This document shows positions 18,085-26,765 of a DNA stretch of 64,000 bases, piece by piece. A program made the position numbers and the translations under genes. The DNA is from Pseudocolwellia agarivorans (GTDB lineage: Bacteria > Pseudomonadota > Gammaproteobacteria > Enterobacterales > Alteromonadaceae): contig NZ_MUZU01000005.1 in the NCBI RefSeq assembly GCF_002000085.1, positions 186,001 through 250,000 of the forward strand, read 5' to 3'. The notes beneath the pieces were generated by a model. The model did no database searches. It was not told the origin of the DNA and saw nothing but the letters and a program-made list of their open reading frames with translations. Within the stretch, counting starts at the first letter, position 1. Every line of letters begins with the position of its first letter.

Positions 18085-18336
18085 ATGCAGGCGATTTTAG
18101 AAAGGGAGGCGTTACTAGAAAGGAGAGTAAGTGTAGAAGATCAGTCAACTTTGTGGGATAAGCTATCATTAGCGCAAAAATTTGCTGCGAGCAGCTTGAC
18201 ACAATTTGGTTACGATCTCGCTTATATTCGAGAGCAACAAGATGGCAGTGTGGCCGTATTATTGTGTGACAATAACGCAGCAACAATATCATCAGACGGA
18301 GAAATTAATACAGCTCCAGCGATACAAATTCGCTAA
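18085..18336 (+). CDS. Small conserved hypothetical protein (83 aa)
   Basis: An 83-residue protein with a good SD (AAGAGG seven bases before the ATG) and a strong terminator right after its stop, so it is very likely expressed. It has no signal peptide or membrane segment. The pattern is an N-terminal charged helix, then 'LWDKLSLAQKFAASSLTQFGY', then a short strand-rich half 'SVAVLLCDNNAATISSDGEINT'. I have the impression of similar small proteins in other marine gammaproteobacteria, but no function is known to me and no partner gene is near (tesB diverges, gppA converges). Confidence 0.72.
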   Translation: MQAILEREALLERRVSVEDQSTLWDKLSLAQKFAASSLTQFGYDLAYIREQQDGSVAVLLCDNNAATISSDGEINTAPAIQIR

Positions 18337-18356
18337 AATGTAATTATAAAGTTTTT

Positions 18357-18391
18357 AAAAACGAGTATCTCGCAAGGGATACTCGTTTTTT
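18357..18391 (+). terminator. Rho-independent terminator
   Basis: Stem ACGAGTATC / GATACTCGT with loop TCGCAAGG, preceded by A-run and followed by TTTTTT. It ends the 83-aa gene and may also serve gppA on the opposite strand. Confidence 0.88.
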
Positions 18392-18442
18392 GCGTTTAGT
18401 AGCTCAATTCATTAATGCGTTTGGTATAATTAATACTATTGG

Positions 18443-19945
18443 TTATTCTAAATTGAGATCATCTAATAGAGTTAACGATACACCTAAAGTCCCTAAATAT
18501 AAGCTTTCTTGTGTGAGTTCATCTATCATTAATGGGTGAGATTTCAACCACTTTTGCGGTAAGCGTATAGAGATATTTCGATTACAAATATTAGTAGTAA
18601 TTGTTGGAAGTTCATTGTCATTTCGTCTTTGACAAAAAATAATCGCCAATCTAAATATAATCAATAAATAACAGGCGTTTTTATAGCTTGTAGCCGTTTG
18701 TTCTTTTAATTTACTTAAATCAATATTCGACTTTTGTAGTTGGATAAAGGTGGCAAGTAATTGTTTATCAATTTGGTCAAATCCCGGTAAATCGGCATTC
18801 TTTATAATATAAGCACCATGCTCTTGTTGATTTTTAAATTCGAGCAGTAAACCTATTTCATGTAATGCACAGCTCGCTAATAATAATTTAAAGCTATTAT
18901 CTTTCTTTAATGGCAAGTGCTCGCTAAAGCTGTCAAAAATAACTTGCGCTTGGTTTGATACGCGTGAAGCATGTTCTTTGTCTACGTGAAATCTTTCAGC
19001 CAGAGAGTTTACAGTACGCTGTCTAATGTTAATTTGGCGCATGTTAGGAAGCATTTCATATAATAAGCCTTCGCGTAATGCACCACTCGACAATTGTAAT
19101 TCTGTAATATCTAAAGCTTCAAATACGGCAATCAGTATAGCTAAACCGCTCGCAAAAACAGGCTGTCTATCAAGGGTTAAGCCTGTAATAGAAACATTAT
19201 CAATATTTTTACTATTAATTAATGCACTTTCTAAAGAATATAAAAAAGACAGTGCAATAATAGCCGGTTGATGGTTAGCACGAAGAATTTCAGCGAGAGC
19301 TTGAATAATACCTGAACTACTTAAAACCGATTGCCAGCCAATACTTTTATATTCATCAACTAAAGGTGCTAATATTTTTTTAGCTTCTTCTTTAGCCTGC
19401 TCCATATTGCTTTTTGATAATTTTCCGCCAACAAAATATTGTTGATTAAATGTAACACAGCCCATATTTACGCTAGACACTTTAATAGCATCAAAAGCGT
19501 TGCCAACAATGAGTTCTGTGCTGGCTCCACCTATATCTAAAACCAGTCTTTTGTCTTCACTCGCACTTGTATGAGCAACACCCAGATAAATATTCTCTGC
19601 TTCTTGTAAGCCTGAGAGTACGATAATTTTACGTCCCAGTACTTTTTCTGCTTTATCAATAAATTCTTGGGAGTTAGTTGCCAACCTTAGCGTCGCTGTG
19701 GCAACAATTCTAATATTATCAGGTGGGATATCTTGTAGGCGTTCAGCAAAAAAATGTAAACATTCTAAACCGCGTAACATGGCTTCGTTACTGAGTTTAT
19801 TTTTATGGTTTAATCCTGATGCTAAACGTACTTTTCTTTTAACTTTATCTACGGTTTGTACACTATTAGCAACTAACCGAGTTATTAACATATGAAAACT
19901 GTTAGACCCTAAGTCGAGAACGGCATATAAAGGAGACATTGTCAT
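18443..19945 (-). CDS. gppA: Exopolyphosphatase / guanosine-5'-triphosphate,3'-diphosphate pyrophosphatase
   Basis: A 500-residue Ppx/GppA protein of the ASKHA fold: phosphate 1 motif 'AVLDLGSNSFHMLI' near the N-terminus, phosphate 2 'VLDIGGASTELIVG' near residue 140, then the C-terminal HD-like helical domain. It converts pppGpp to ppGpp and/or degrades polyphosphate. I choose gppA over ppx because it directly follows rhlB (6 bp gap), the gene order known in E. coli, and lacks the ppk neighbour of ppx. A second ATG two codons in (19939) is also possible. Confidence 0.88.
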   Translation of the reverse strand: MTMSPLYAVLDLGSNSFHMLITRLVANSVQTVDKVKRKVRLASGLNHKNKLSNEAMLRGLECLHFFAERLQDIPPDNIRIVATATLRLATNSQEFIDKAEKVLGRKIIVLSGLQEAENIYLGVAHTSASEDKRLVLDIGGASTELIVGNAFDAIKVSSVNMGCVTFNQQYFVGGKLSKSNMEQAKEEAKKILAPLVDEYKSIGWQSVLSSSGIIQALAEILRANHQPAIIALSFLYSLESALINSKNIDNVSITGLTLDRQPVFASGLAILIAVFEALDITELQLSSGALREGLLYEMLPNMRQINIRQRTVNSLAERFHVDKEHASRVSNQAQVIFDSFSEHLPLKKDNSFKLLLASCALHEIGLLLEFKNQQEHGAYIIKNADLPGFDQIDKQLLATFIQLQKSNIDLSKLKEQTATSYKNACYLLIIFRLAIIFCQRRNDNELPTITTNICNRNISIRLPQKWLKSHPLMIDELTQESLYLGTLGVSLTLLDDLNLE

Positions 19946-19951
19946 AAATAA

Positions 19952-21214
19952 TTAACTTCTACGAGCCTTATTATATTGTGAACGTCCTCTGTTTTGACCA
20001 CCATTATGCGGCTTATGGCGACGAATCACTGGTTTTGGTGTTGGAAAATCTGTAATTAATGATTCTGGATCATATTTACTTACGGGTAGCGAATGTTCAA
20101 TATAAGTTTCAATCGCCGGTAAGTTAAATACTGAATCTTCACAAGCAAAACTAATCGCTTGTCCCGAAGCTCCAGCTCTACCAGTTCTACCTATGCGATG
20201 AACATAATCTTCACAATCGTCAGGTAAGTCGTAGTTAAAAACATGGGTTACTAGTGGTATATGTAAACCACGCGCGGCAACATCCGTTGCGACTAAAACG
20301 TCTAATTGCCCGTTGGTAAATCGCTCAAGAATTTTCAAGCGCTTATTTTGTGGTACATCACCAGTTAATAGGCCAACACGTATACCATCAGCATCTAAGT
20401 GGGCATGTAATCTTTCACAAACATGTTTTGTATTAGCAAATATAATGGCTTTTTCTGGCCATTCTTCTTCAAGTAAAGTTTGTAATAGTCGCATTTTATC
20501 TTCATTTGAAGGATAAAATAGCTCTTCAGAGATGCGAATATTAGTTTTTTGATCCGGCTCTACTTCAACGCTAACAGGATCATTCATATGTTCGAATGCT
20601 AATTCTTTTACTCTAAAAGATAGTGTTGCTGAAAATAGCATGCTTAAACGTTCAGTTGCCGGAGGCATTTTATTGAACATATAGCGGATATCTTTAATAA
20701 AGCCTAAATCGAACATGCGATCTGCTTCATCAAGTACAATAACTTCAATATTGCCTAAGTTGTATATCCCTTGTTTTAAGTAGTCGAGTAAACGGCCACA
20801 AGTTCCAATAAGAATATCAACACCGTTTTCTAATTCTTGGCGTTGTGATTCATAACCTTCACCACCGTAAACAACCGCTACTTTTAAGCCGCTTGCTTTT
20901 GCCATTTCGATAGCGTCTCGATGTATTTGAATCGCTAATTCACGTGTTGGAGCCATGATTAATGCACGAGGCTGATTATGTTCAGGTTTAGGTTTACTGA
21001 GTAAGGTATGGAAAGTGGCTGCCAAAAAGGCAATAGTTTTCCCTTCGCCTGTTTGTGCTTGGCCTGCAATGTCAGTACCTTTTACTAATACAGGCAATGA
21101 TTTAGCTTGAATGGATGTGCAGTATTCAAACCCCATTTGATTGAGGCCTTCTATTACTTGCGGCGCAAGATCAAGTTCTGAGAACTTTATTTCTGATAAG
21201 TGTGTTTTTTTCAT
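19952..21214 (-). CDS. rhlB: ATP-dependent RNA helicase RhlB
   Basis: A 420-residue DEAD-box helicase, the RhlB length (421 in E. coli), beginning [14 protein letters not shown] as RhlB does. Motifs: Q-motif '[14 protein letters not shown]', I 'AQTGEGKT', Ia 'APTRELA', II 'VLDEADRM' (DEAD), III 'SAT', V '[12 protein letters not shown]', VI '[10 protein letters not shown]'. The basic, Gly/Arg-rich tail matches its degradosome/RNA binding role. RhlB unwinds structured RNA for the RNase E degradosome. In operon with gppA; divergent from rho. Confidence 0.96.
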   Translation of the reverse strand: MKKTHLSEIKFSELDLAPQVIEGLNQMGFEYCTSIQAKSLPVLVKGTDIAGQAQTGEGKTIAFLAATFHTLLSKPKPEHNQPRALIMAPTRELAIQIHRDAIEMAKASGLKVAVVYGGEGYESQRQELENGVDILIGTCGRLLDYLKQGIYNLGNIEVIVLDEADRMFDLGFIKDIRYMFNKMPPATERLSMLFSATLSFRVKELAFEHMNDPVSVEVEPDQKTNIRISEELFYPSNEDKMRLLQTLLEEEWPEKAIIFANTKHVCERLHAHLDADGIRVGLLTGDVPQNKRLKILERFTNGQLDVLVATDVAARGLHIPLVTHVFNYDLPDDCEDYVHRIGRTGRAGASGQAISFACEDSVFNLPAIETYIEHSLPVSKYDPESLITDFPTPKPVIRRHKPHNGGQNRGRSQYNKARRS

Positions 21215-21466
21215 GGCGCTAGCTTAACAGGTTCGTTGATTAATAAAAAACAGTATTGAAGTCTTTCAAGTGATAAAATATACAATATAGTTGATTTTTT
21301 ACCATAATATTCAAAAAATATGGCGATAAATAGGATCTTCCTTTACCTATTTATAAAATAGTGCTAAATTTGTTCTTCAAGAATACCTTAACAACTCCAA
21401 CCCTAATCGTTTATCGCAAAATACATTGTGTATCACAACGTAAAACTAGTTTAAGAACCTCCTAAT
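21215..21466 (+). promoter_or_regulatory. Divergent rhlB/rho promoter region with a C-rich rho leader
   Basis: A 252-bp gap with promoters for both genes. About 60-90 bases before rho there is an unusual C-rich, G-poor run (ACCTTAACAACTCCAACCC, about 21383-21402) in otherwise AT-rich DNA, which is what a Rho utilisation site looks like; E. coli rho is autoregulated by termination in its leader. No SD precedes the rho ATG; instead there is CCTCC eight bases upstream. Confidence 0.5.
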
Positions 21467-22726
21467 ATGAATCTTACCGAACTTAAAGAAAAATCAATCA
21501 GTGAATTGGTTGAATTAGCCGAATCAATGAAGCTAGAGCATTTAGCTCGTACTCGTAAACAAGATATTATTTTTGCTATTTTAAAATCACATGCCAAAAG
21601 TGGTGAAGACATATTTGGCGGTGGCGTATTAGAAATACTACAAGATGGATTTGGTTTCTTACGTTCTGCTGACTCATCGTACTTAGCTGGACCAGACGAT
21701 ATATATGTATCACCGAGTCAAATTAGACGCTTTAGTATGCGTACAGGTGATAGTATTCACGGAAAGATTCGACCACCCAAAGACGGCGAACGTTATTTTG
21801 CCCTCTTAAAAGTTAACGAAGTAAATTTTGACCGTCCTGAAAACACTCGCAATAAAATCCTTTTTGAAAACCTAACTCCTATCCACCCTATCGGCCGTTT
21901 AACCATGGAACGTGGTAATGGTTCTACAGAAGATATTACAGCACGAGTTTTAGATTTAGCTTCACCTATAGGTAAAGGTCAACGTGGGCTTATTGTTGCT
22001 CCACCTAAAGCAGGTAAAACGCTTTTATTACAAAATATTGCGCAAAGTATTGCCCACAATAATCCTGACTGCGAATTAATGGTATTACTTATTGATGAAC
22101 GTCCTGAAGAAGTAACTGAAATGCAACGCTTGGTTAAAGGCGAAGTTATCGCTTCTACTTTTGATGAACCAGCAAGTCGTCACGTTCAAGTAGCCGAAAT
22201 GGTAATTGAAAAAGCTAAACGTTTAGTTGAGCATAAAAAAGACGTTGTTATTTTATTAGATTCAATTACCCGTTTAGCACGTGCTTACAACACGGTAATT
22301 CCTTCGTCAGGTAAAATCCTTACTGGTGGTGTTGATGCTAATGCATTACATCGTCCAAAACGATTTTTTGGTGCAGCTCGTAAAATTGAAGAAGGTGGTA
22401 GTTTAACTATTATCGCTACAGCTCTTGTAGATACGGGTTCTAAAATGGACGAAGTTATTTACGAAGAGTTTAAAGGTACGGGTAATATGGAATTACATCT
22501 TTCTCGTAAAATTGCTGAAAAACGTGTATTCCCAGCAATTCACTTTAATCGCAGTGGTACTCGTCGTGAAGAATTACTCACTAAGCCTGATGAACTACAA
22601 AAAATGTGGATTTTACGCAAAATAGTTCACGAAATGGGCGAGATTGATGCCATGGAGTTTATGATTGATAAGCTGGCCATGACCAAAACAAATAATGAGT
22701 TTTTCGATTCAATGAAAAGAAAATAA
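21467..22726 (+). CDS. rho: Transcription termination factor Rho
   Basis: A 419-residue hexameric RNA helicase, the exact E. coli length. N-terminal helix bundle [11 protein letters not shown]..., OB-fold RNA binding domain (about 50-118, '[12 protein letters not shown]', '[13 protein letters not shown]'), Walker A 'APPKAGKT' (178-185), Walker B '[15 protein letters not shown]', Q-loop '[13 protein letters not shown]' and R-loop '[14 protein letters not shown]'. All key residues are present, with no insertion domain. trxA, which often precedes rho in gammaproteobacteria, is absent here; rhlB is directly divergent. Confidence 0.98.
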   Translation: MNLTELKEKSISELVELAESMKLEHLARTRKQDIIFAILKSHAKSGEDIFGGGVLEILQDGFGFLRSADSSYLAGPDDIYVSPSQIRRFSMRTGDSIHGKIRPPKDGERYFALLKVNEVNFDRPENTRNKILFENLTPIHPIGRLTMERGNGSTEDITARVLDLASPIGKGQRGLIVAPPKAGKTLLLQNIAQSIAHNNPDCELMVLLIDERPEEVTEMQRLVKGEVIASTFDEPASRHVQVAEMVIEKAKRLVEHKKDVVILLDSITRLARAYNTVIPSSGKILTGGVDANALHRPKRFFGAARKIEEGGSLTIIATALVDTGSKMDEVIYEEFKGTGNMELHLSRKIAEKRVFPAIHFNRSGTRREELLTKPDELQKMWILRKIVHEMGEIDAMEFMIDKLAMTKTNNEFFDSMKRK

Positions 22727-22745
22727 CACTGATTCATTTGTTAAT

Positions 22746-22777
22746 ACGCCAGCATTAATTGCTGGCGTTTTCGTTTT
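22746..22777 (+). terminator. Rho-independent terminator of rho
   Basis: Perfect 9-bp stem ACGCCAGCA / TGCTGGCGT with loop TTAAT, followed by TTTCGTTTTT, 19 bp after the rho stop. Confidence 0.9.
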
Positions 22778-22811
22778 TAAATAGCTCACTCTTTACTATA
22801 AGTTTATTTTT

Positions 22812-24305
22812 ATGAAATACAGTGACTTGCGTGACTTTATAGCGCAATTAGAAAAAATAGGTCAACTTAAACGTATATCTAAACCGATATCGACTGAATT
22901 AGCCATGACCGAAATAAGTGATAGAACATTACGCTTAGGTGGTCCGGCACTATTATTTGAAAATCCTGTGGGTCATACCATTCCCGTATTAACAAATCTC
23001 TTTGGTACTCCAGAGCGTGTTGCTTTAGCTATGGGGCAACCTGATGTTAATGCTTTAAGAGAGGTTGGTAAGCTGTTGGCGATGCTAAAAGAGCCAGAGC
23101 CGCCAAAAGGTTTTAGAGACGCATTATCAAAAATACCTGTATATAAACAAGTATTAAATATGCCCGTTAAAGTGGTTAAAAAGCCACTTTGTCAGCAAGT
23201 TGTTATTGAAGGTGATGATGTAGATTTAACAGCTTTACCTATTCAAACCTGTTGGCCTGGCGATGTTGCTCCACTTATTACGTGGGGTTTAACAGTTACA
23301 CGTGGCCCTCATAAAGAACGCCAAAACCTCGGTATTTATCGTCAGCAGTTATTGGGTAAAAATAAGCTAATTATGCGTTGGTTATCTCATCGTGGTGGTG
23401 CATTAGATTTTCAAGAATGGAAAAAAGAACATCCGGGTGAAAAATTTCCTGTATCTGTCGCTTTAGGGGCTGATCCTGCTACTATTTTGGGTGCGGTAAC
23501 TCCAGTACCTGATACCTTGTCCGAATATGCTTTTGCTGGATTGTTACGTGGCAGTAAAACAGAAGTAGCCAAATGTATTAGTAATAATTTAGAAGTACCT
23601 GCTACTGCCGAAATTATATTGGAAGGCTATTTAGATCCCGATGAAATAGCGCCTGAAGGTCCTTATGGTGATCACACCGGTTATTACAATGAAGTGGACA
23701 ATTTCCCAGTATTTACGGTAACGCATATTACGCATCGTAAAGATCCTATTTACCATAGTACATACACAGGTAGACCGCCTGATGAGCCTGCTATTTTAGG
23801 TGTAGCTTTAAATGAAGTATTTGTGCCTATTTTACAAAAGCAATTTCCTGAAATTCAAGACTTTTACTTACCGCCAGAAGGCTGTTCGTATCGTTTAGCT
23901 GTAGTAACCATCAAGAAGCAATATGCGGGTCATGCTAAGCGTGTCATGATGGGGGTTTGGTCATTCTTACGTCAATTTATGTACACTAAATTTGTTATTG
24001 TGTGTGACGACGATATAAATGCGCGAGATTGGAAAGATGTGATTTGGGCTATGACTACACGCATGGATCCAAGCCGTGACACCGTGATGATTGAAAACAC
24101 ACCTATCGACTATTTAGACTTTGCCTCTCCTGTTTCTGGTTTAGGTTCTAAAATGGGATTAGATGCCACCAACAAATGGCCTGGTGAAACCAATCGCGAA
24201 TGGGGAGAACCTATCGTGATGACAGAAGCAATTAAAGACGAAGTTGATGGCTTATGGGATGAGCTAAATATATTCGGCGATACAAACGAAGAAAAAAACA
24301 CATAA
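22812..24305 (+). CDS. ubiD: 3-octaprenyl-4-hydroxybenzoate carboxy-lyase
   Basis: UbiD decarboxylates polyprenyl-4-hydroxybenzoate in ubiquinone synthesis using prenylated FMN made by UbiX. 497 residues, the E. coli length. Features: '[21 protein letters not shown]', '[23 protein letters not shown]', '[21 protein letters not shown]', '[19 protein letters not shown]' with active-site Glu/Asp, '[13 protein letters not shown]' and the C-terminal '[15 protein letters not shown]'. The SD is weak. It is followed by fre (91 bp), a gene pair also adjacent in E. coli. Confidence 0.97.
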   Translation: MKYSDLRDFIAQLEKIGQLKRISKPISTELAMTEISDRTLRLGGPALLFENPVGHTIPVLTNLFGTPERVALAMGQPDVNALREVGKLLAMLKEPEPPKGFRDALSKIPVYKQVLNMPVKVVKKPLCQQVVIEGDDVDLTALPIQTCWPGDVAPLITWGLTVTRGPHKERQNLGIYRQQLLGKNKLIMRWLSHRGGALDFQEWKKEHPGEKFPVSVALGADPATILGAVTPVPDTLSEYAFAGLLRGSKTEVAKCISNNLEVPATAEIILEGYLDPDEIAPEGPYGDHTGYYNEVDNFPVFTVTHITHRKDPIYHSTYTGRPPDEPAILGVALNEVFVPILQKQFPEIQDFYLPPEGCSYRLAVVTIKKQYAGHAKRVMMGVWSFLRQFMYTKFVIVCDDDINARDWKDVIWAMTTRMDPSRDTVMIENTPIDYLDFASPVSGLGSKMGLDATNKWPGETNREWGEPIVMTEAIKDEVDGLWDELNIFGDTNEEKNT

Positions 24306-24396
24306 GTGACTAAGGTCATTATTTATAGGTTCTATACTGATTTCATCAAAAAATTGATTAATGATATGAGTATTTTAAGTGGTTAAGGTTTAACAA

Positions 24397-25092
24397 ATGA
24401 ATGTAATTAAGTGCCAGGTCGCTTCATTAGAAGCACTTACTCCCTATGTATATAAGGTTTTGTTAAAACCTGAACAAGCAGTAAATTTTATGCCAGGGCA
24501 ATATTTAAATTTTGTCTTGAGTGATGATGACAAGCGACCTTTTTCTATCGCAAGTTCACCAAATAACGAATTGATTGAATTACAAATAGGTGCTTTTTCT
24601 GCAGATAGCTACCCTATGCAAGTGATCGAACATATTAAAAATAATAAAGAAGTCACAGTTGAATTACCACTGGGTAATGCGCAATTACGTGAAGAAAGTA
24701 CTAAACCTTTATTATTAATTGCAGGCGGTACAGGGTTTTCTTATATCAAATCTATGTTTGAGTACTTATCTCAAGAACAGTCTTCAAGAAAAGTTATTGT
24801 TTATTGGGGGCTTCGAGAGCCTAGCGCTTGTTATGAATTAGACGAATCAGCTGCCATTATCGCTAAGCTAAATGAAGGTGAGTTTCATACGGTAGTTGAA
24901 ACGCCACACGATGACTGGACTGGCAAAGTAGGTATGGTTCATAAAGTGGTAATGAATGATATTAAAAACCTAGAAGATTACGATATTTATCTTGCTGGCC
25001 GCTTTGAAATGGTAGGGGTAGTAAGAGATGACTTTGTTGCGCGCGGTGTCAATAAAGACAATATGTTTGCGGATGCTTTCGCTTACATCTAA
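24397..25092 (+). CDS. fre: NAD(P)H-flavin reductase
   Basis: A 231-residue FNR-superfamily reductase of the Fre/LuxG type that reduces free flavins with NAD(P)H. 'DDKRPFSIASSPN' is the flavin-binding RPFSxAS motif, 'LIAGGTGFSYIKSMFEYL' the nicotinamide site, and 'DIYLAGRFEMVGVVRDDF' the C-terminal region. Length agrees with E. coli Fre (233). AAGG lies nine bases before the ATG. Next to ubiD, where reduced flavin is used for prenyl-FMN formation; a strong terminator follows. Confidence 0.95.
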   Translation: MNVIKCQVASLEALTPYVYKVLLKPEQAVNFMPGQYLNFVLSDDDKRPFSIASSPNNELIELQIGAFSADSYPMQVIEHIKNNKEVTVELPLGNAQLREESTKPLLLIAGGTGFSYIKSMFEYLSQEQSSRKVIVYWGLREPSACYELDESAAIIAKLNEGEFHTVVETPHDDWTGKVGMVHKVVMNDIKNLEDYDIYLAGRFEMVGVVRDDFVARGVNKDNMFADAFAYI

Positions 25093-25134
25093 TAGTTAAA
25101 AATTATTATAGCTTTTTTAAAACTATGCGCCTAG

Positions 25135-25176
25135 AATGCGCGCGTAATAACCGAGGTTATTACGCGCGCATTTTTT
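25135..25176 (+). terminator. Strong rho-independent terminator
   Basis: A 17-bp perfect stem (AATGCGCGCGTAATAAC with its complement at 25156-25172) around loop CGAG, followed by a T-run. It is one of the most GC-rich spots in the window and closes ubiD-fre ahead of arfA. Confidence 0.93.
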
Positions 25177-25206
25177 GTATTAAATTTAAACTAAAAGAGA
25201 AATAAA

Positions 25207-25404
25207 ATGAAAGGTAAAAAACAAACTAATAAAGCTCAAGTTGAGCTAGGACGAGGCACTATCAAAGATAATTTTTTAGCTGCTATGGTTACCTCTAAAC
25301 TTTACAAACAGCAAATTGTTCAACCTAAAAAAGGTAAAGGTGCATATCAACGTAAAGCTAAATTTTCGAATAAAGGCCAAGAGTCTTATTTAATAGCTGC
25401 TTAA
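25207..25404 (+). CDS. arfA: Alternative ribosome-rescue factor A
   Basis: A 65-residue basic protein matching ArfA in its core: 'GTIKDNFLAAMVTSKLYKQQ' then 'KKGKGAYQRKAKFSNKG'; E. coli ArfA has GQIKDNAIEALLHDPLF...KKGKGSYMRKGKHGNRG. ArfA recruits RF2 to release ribosomes stalled on mRNAs without a stop codon, backing up trans-translation. SD AGAG is present. As in E. coli, the end of the gene folds into a long hairpin (see 25379-25440), which in E. coli makes the arfA mRNA itself a non-stop message controlled by tmRNA. The residues after the core (about 55-65) are the part encoded in the hairpin. Confidence 0.9.
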   Translation: MKGKKQTNKAQVELGRGTIKDNFLAAMVTSKLYKQQIVQPKKGKGAYQRKAKFSNKGQESYLIAA

Positions 25405-25440
25405 TAACTTTAAGCTAAGTTGCTATTAAATAAGACTCTT
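25379..25440 (+). promoter_or_regulatory. arfA stop-spanning hairpin (RNase III site or terminator)
   Basis: A perfect 19-bp inverted repeat: arm AAGAGTCTTATTTAATAGC at 25379-25397 and its exact complement at 25422-25440; the 24-base loop contains the arfA stop (25402-25404) and a nested GCTTAA / TTAAGC stem. The 5' arm is coding sequence. After it only CTTTATG follows, so it is a poor classic terminator and a good double-stranded RNase substrate. Its place matches the control hairpin of E. coli arfA. Confidence 0.82.
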
Positions 25441-25473
25441 TATGCCGGATTTTTATTTAAATCTAGTTTACGT

Positions 25474-26003
25474 ATGCCAAACCCAATTGAACTTCATACC
25501 CAAAGACTATTACTAAGGCAATGGCGAGCTAGCGATCTTAAGCCCTTTGCACAAATGAATGCCTGTGCAAAGATGATGAAATACTTTCCTCAGCTATTAA
25601 CTCAAGATGAGAGTAACGCTATAGCAAATAAACTAGCTGCTTTTATTGATGATAAAGGCTGGGGCTTTTGGGCTGTTGAAGAAAAGCAGAGTAATCAATT
25701 TATTGGTTTTACAGGTTTAAAACAAGCGCCTGAATGTTTACCATTTTCGTCCGCTGTTGAAATTGGTTGGCGTTTCGATAGTCAATATTGGCATAAAGGC
25801 TATGCAACAGAGGCAGCTAAAAAGTCACTTGAGTTTGCTTTTAATGAGCTAAAACTCAAAGAAGTTGTATCTTTTACGGCTAAGCGAAATAAGCCCTCAG
25901 AGAAAGTGATGTAGCGTATTGGAATGGAAAATACAGGCAATACCTTTAATCATCCTTAAACAGCCCTTTACTTGAGCATGTTTTGTATAAACTTAACCCG
26001 TAA
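25474..26003 (+). pseudogene. GNAT (RimJ/RimL-type) acetyltransferase, broken at the 3' end
   Basis: The frame encodes a RimJ/RimL-like N-acetyltransferase: 'ELHTQRLLLRQWRASDL', 'GFWAVEEKQSNQFIGFTGL', 'VEIGWRFDSQYWHKGYATEAA' (acetyl-CoA loop) and 'VVSFTAKRNKPSEKVM'. It then meets TAG at 25912-25914, exactly where the family has Gln in 'VMQRIGMENTGNTFNHP'; the following codons continue that conserved sequence in frame. A second lesion follows: after 'HP' (25951-25956) the family tail 'SPLLEHVLYKLNP' reads in another frame to a stop at 26001-26003, as if one T was lost from CCTTTAAAC. Two lesions point to a decayed gene. A start at 25420 would lie inside the arfA hairpin. Confidence 0.8.
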
Positions 26004-26021
26004 ATATTACTGGCTAAAAGT

Positions 26022-26050
26022 AAAAAGGAGTGCAAACTGTACTCCTTTTT
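26022..26050. terminator. Rho-independent terminator, probably bidirectional
   Basis: AAAAAGGAGT / ACTCCTTTTT perfect stem with a 9-base loop, 9 bp beyond the ydcH stop (26059, minus) and just after the GNAT remnant (plus). Confidence 0.87.
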
Positions 26051-26058
26051 AAATGGGG

Positions 26059-26310
26059 CTAAGCTGAAACTTGTTCTTTTTTTATAATGGAAAACAACGC
26101 ATCTTTTAAGCTTAAACGTTTGATTTTTTGTTGGTCTAAATACTCATCAGAGGTATTTTCGACTCCTTGCTCAATTTTAACAACCTCATTATTGAGTTCA
26201 TGATATTCGTTAAAGAGTTTAGCGAAGTGGTTGTTCGTCATTTTTAAATGATGAATTTCTTTACTGTATTCAGGGAATTCGTGGTGCAGATCATGTTTTT
26301 GTAATGTCAT
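26059..26310 (-). CDS. YdcH family protein (DUF465)
   Basis: An 83-residue, fully helical and charged protein with the DUF465 pattern: 'FPEYSKEIHHLKMTNNHFAKLFNEYHELNNEVVKIEQG' then 'LKRLSLKDALFSIIKK'-like end (here KIKRLSLKDALFSIIKK). SD AAGGATATATT-ATG is good. Related to E. coli YdcH and the vibrio/SlyX-like small coiled-coil proteins; role unknown. Monocistronic, with its own terminator. Confidence 0.88.
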   Translation of the reverse strand: MTLQKHDLHHEFPEYSKEIHHLKMTNNHFAKLFNEYHELNNEVVKIEQGVENTSDEYLDQQKIKRLSLKDALFSIIKKEQVSA

Positions 26311-26421
26311 AATATATCCTTGTTTACTTGCTGTTCTTTAATGTTAAGTGTATTCCTCCATTGTTATTATGTATTGATCTGGCGCAACTTTAATGAATGT
26401 TTTATAGCCAATTTTGCGCAT

Positions 26422-26456
26422 AAAAAAAGGGGGATACCCCTTGGTATAACCCCCCT
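26422..26456 (-). terminator. Rho-independent terminator of the minCDE operon
   Basis: On the minus strand GGGGGG-TT-ATACC AAGG GGTAT-CCCCC is followed by seven T. It lies 44 bp after the minE stop. Confidence 0.86.
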
Positions 26457-26499
26457 TATAATTCTAACGGTATTAGAATCTTTACTTAATGTTCGATGT

Positions 26500-26763
26500 T
26501 TAGCGTTTATCGTCAGGTAAAGTAATGTTAAGTTCTAATACGCTTAAATTATCATTTTTATTGTCTAGATTAACCGTGACCTGATCTGAATCAATGGGTA
26601 CATATCGACGGATAACATCAATAATATCTTGCTTCATTGCAGGTAAATAATCAGGACTATTACGTTGTCCACGCTCGTGAGCAACAATAATTTGAAGTCG
26701 CTCTTTTGCCGTTTGAGCGGTTTGCGTAGTTTTTTTACTTCGAAAATAATCTAAAAGCGACAT
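26500..26763 (-). CDS. minE: Cell division topological specificity factor MinE
   Basis: An 87-residue MinE (88 in E. coli): N-terminal amphipathic membrane-targeting helix '[11 protein letters not shown]', the MinD-contact helix '[17 protein letters not shown]' and the C-terminal dimerisation part with '[18 protein letters not shown]'. MinE stimulates MinD ATPase and drives pole-to-pole oscillation. SD GGAGG precedes the ATG; 2 bp separate it from minD. Confidence 0.97.
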   Translation of the reverse strand: MSLLDYFRSKKTTQTAQTAKERLQIIVAHERGQRNSPDYLPAMKQDIIDVIRRYVPIDSDQVTVNLDNKNDNLSVLELNITLPDDKR

Positions 26764-26765
26764 GT

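Noticed and set aside
20970-21070. Glu in the RhlB Walker A motif (AQTGEGKT) as a defect
   Set aside because: The position is variable in the DEAD-box consensus (AxTGxGKT), and all other motifs are intact.
25912-25914. TAG in the GNAT gene as a recoded amber codon
   Set aside because: A second, frameshifting lesion follows 42 bases later, so recoding alone would not restore the protein.
26320-26520. A 66-codon plus-strand frame between ydcH and minE
   Set aside because: It runs through the minCDE terminator and into minE, without SD.
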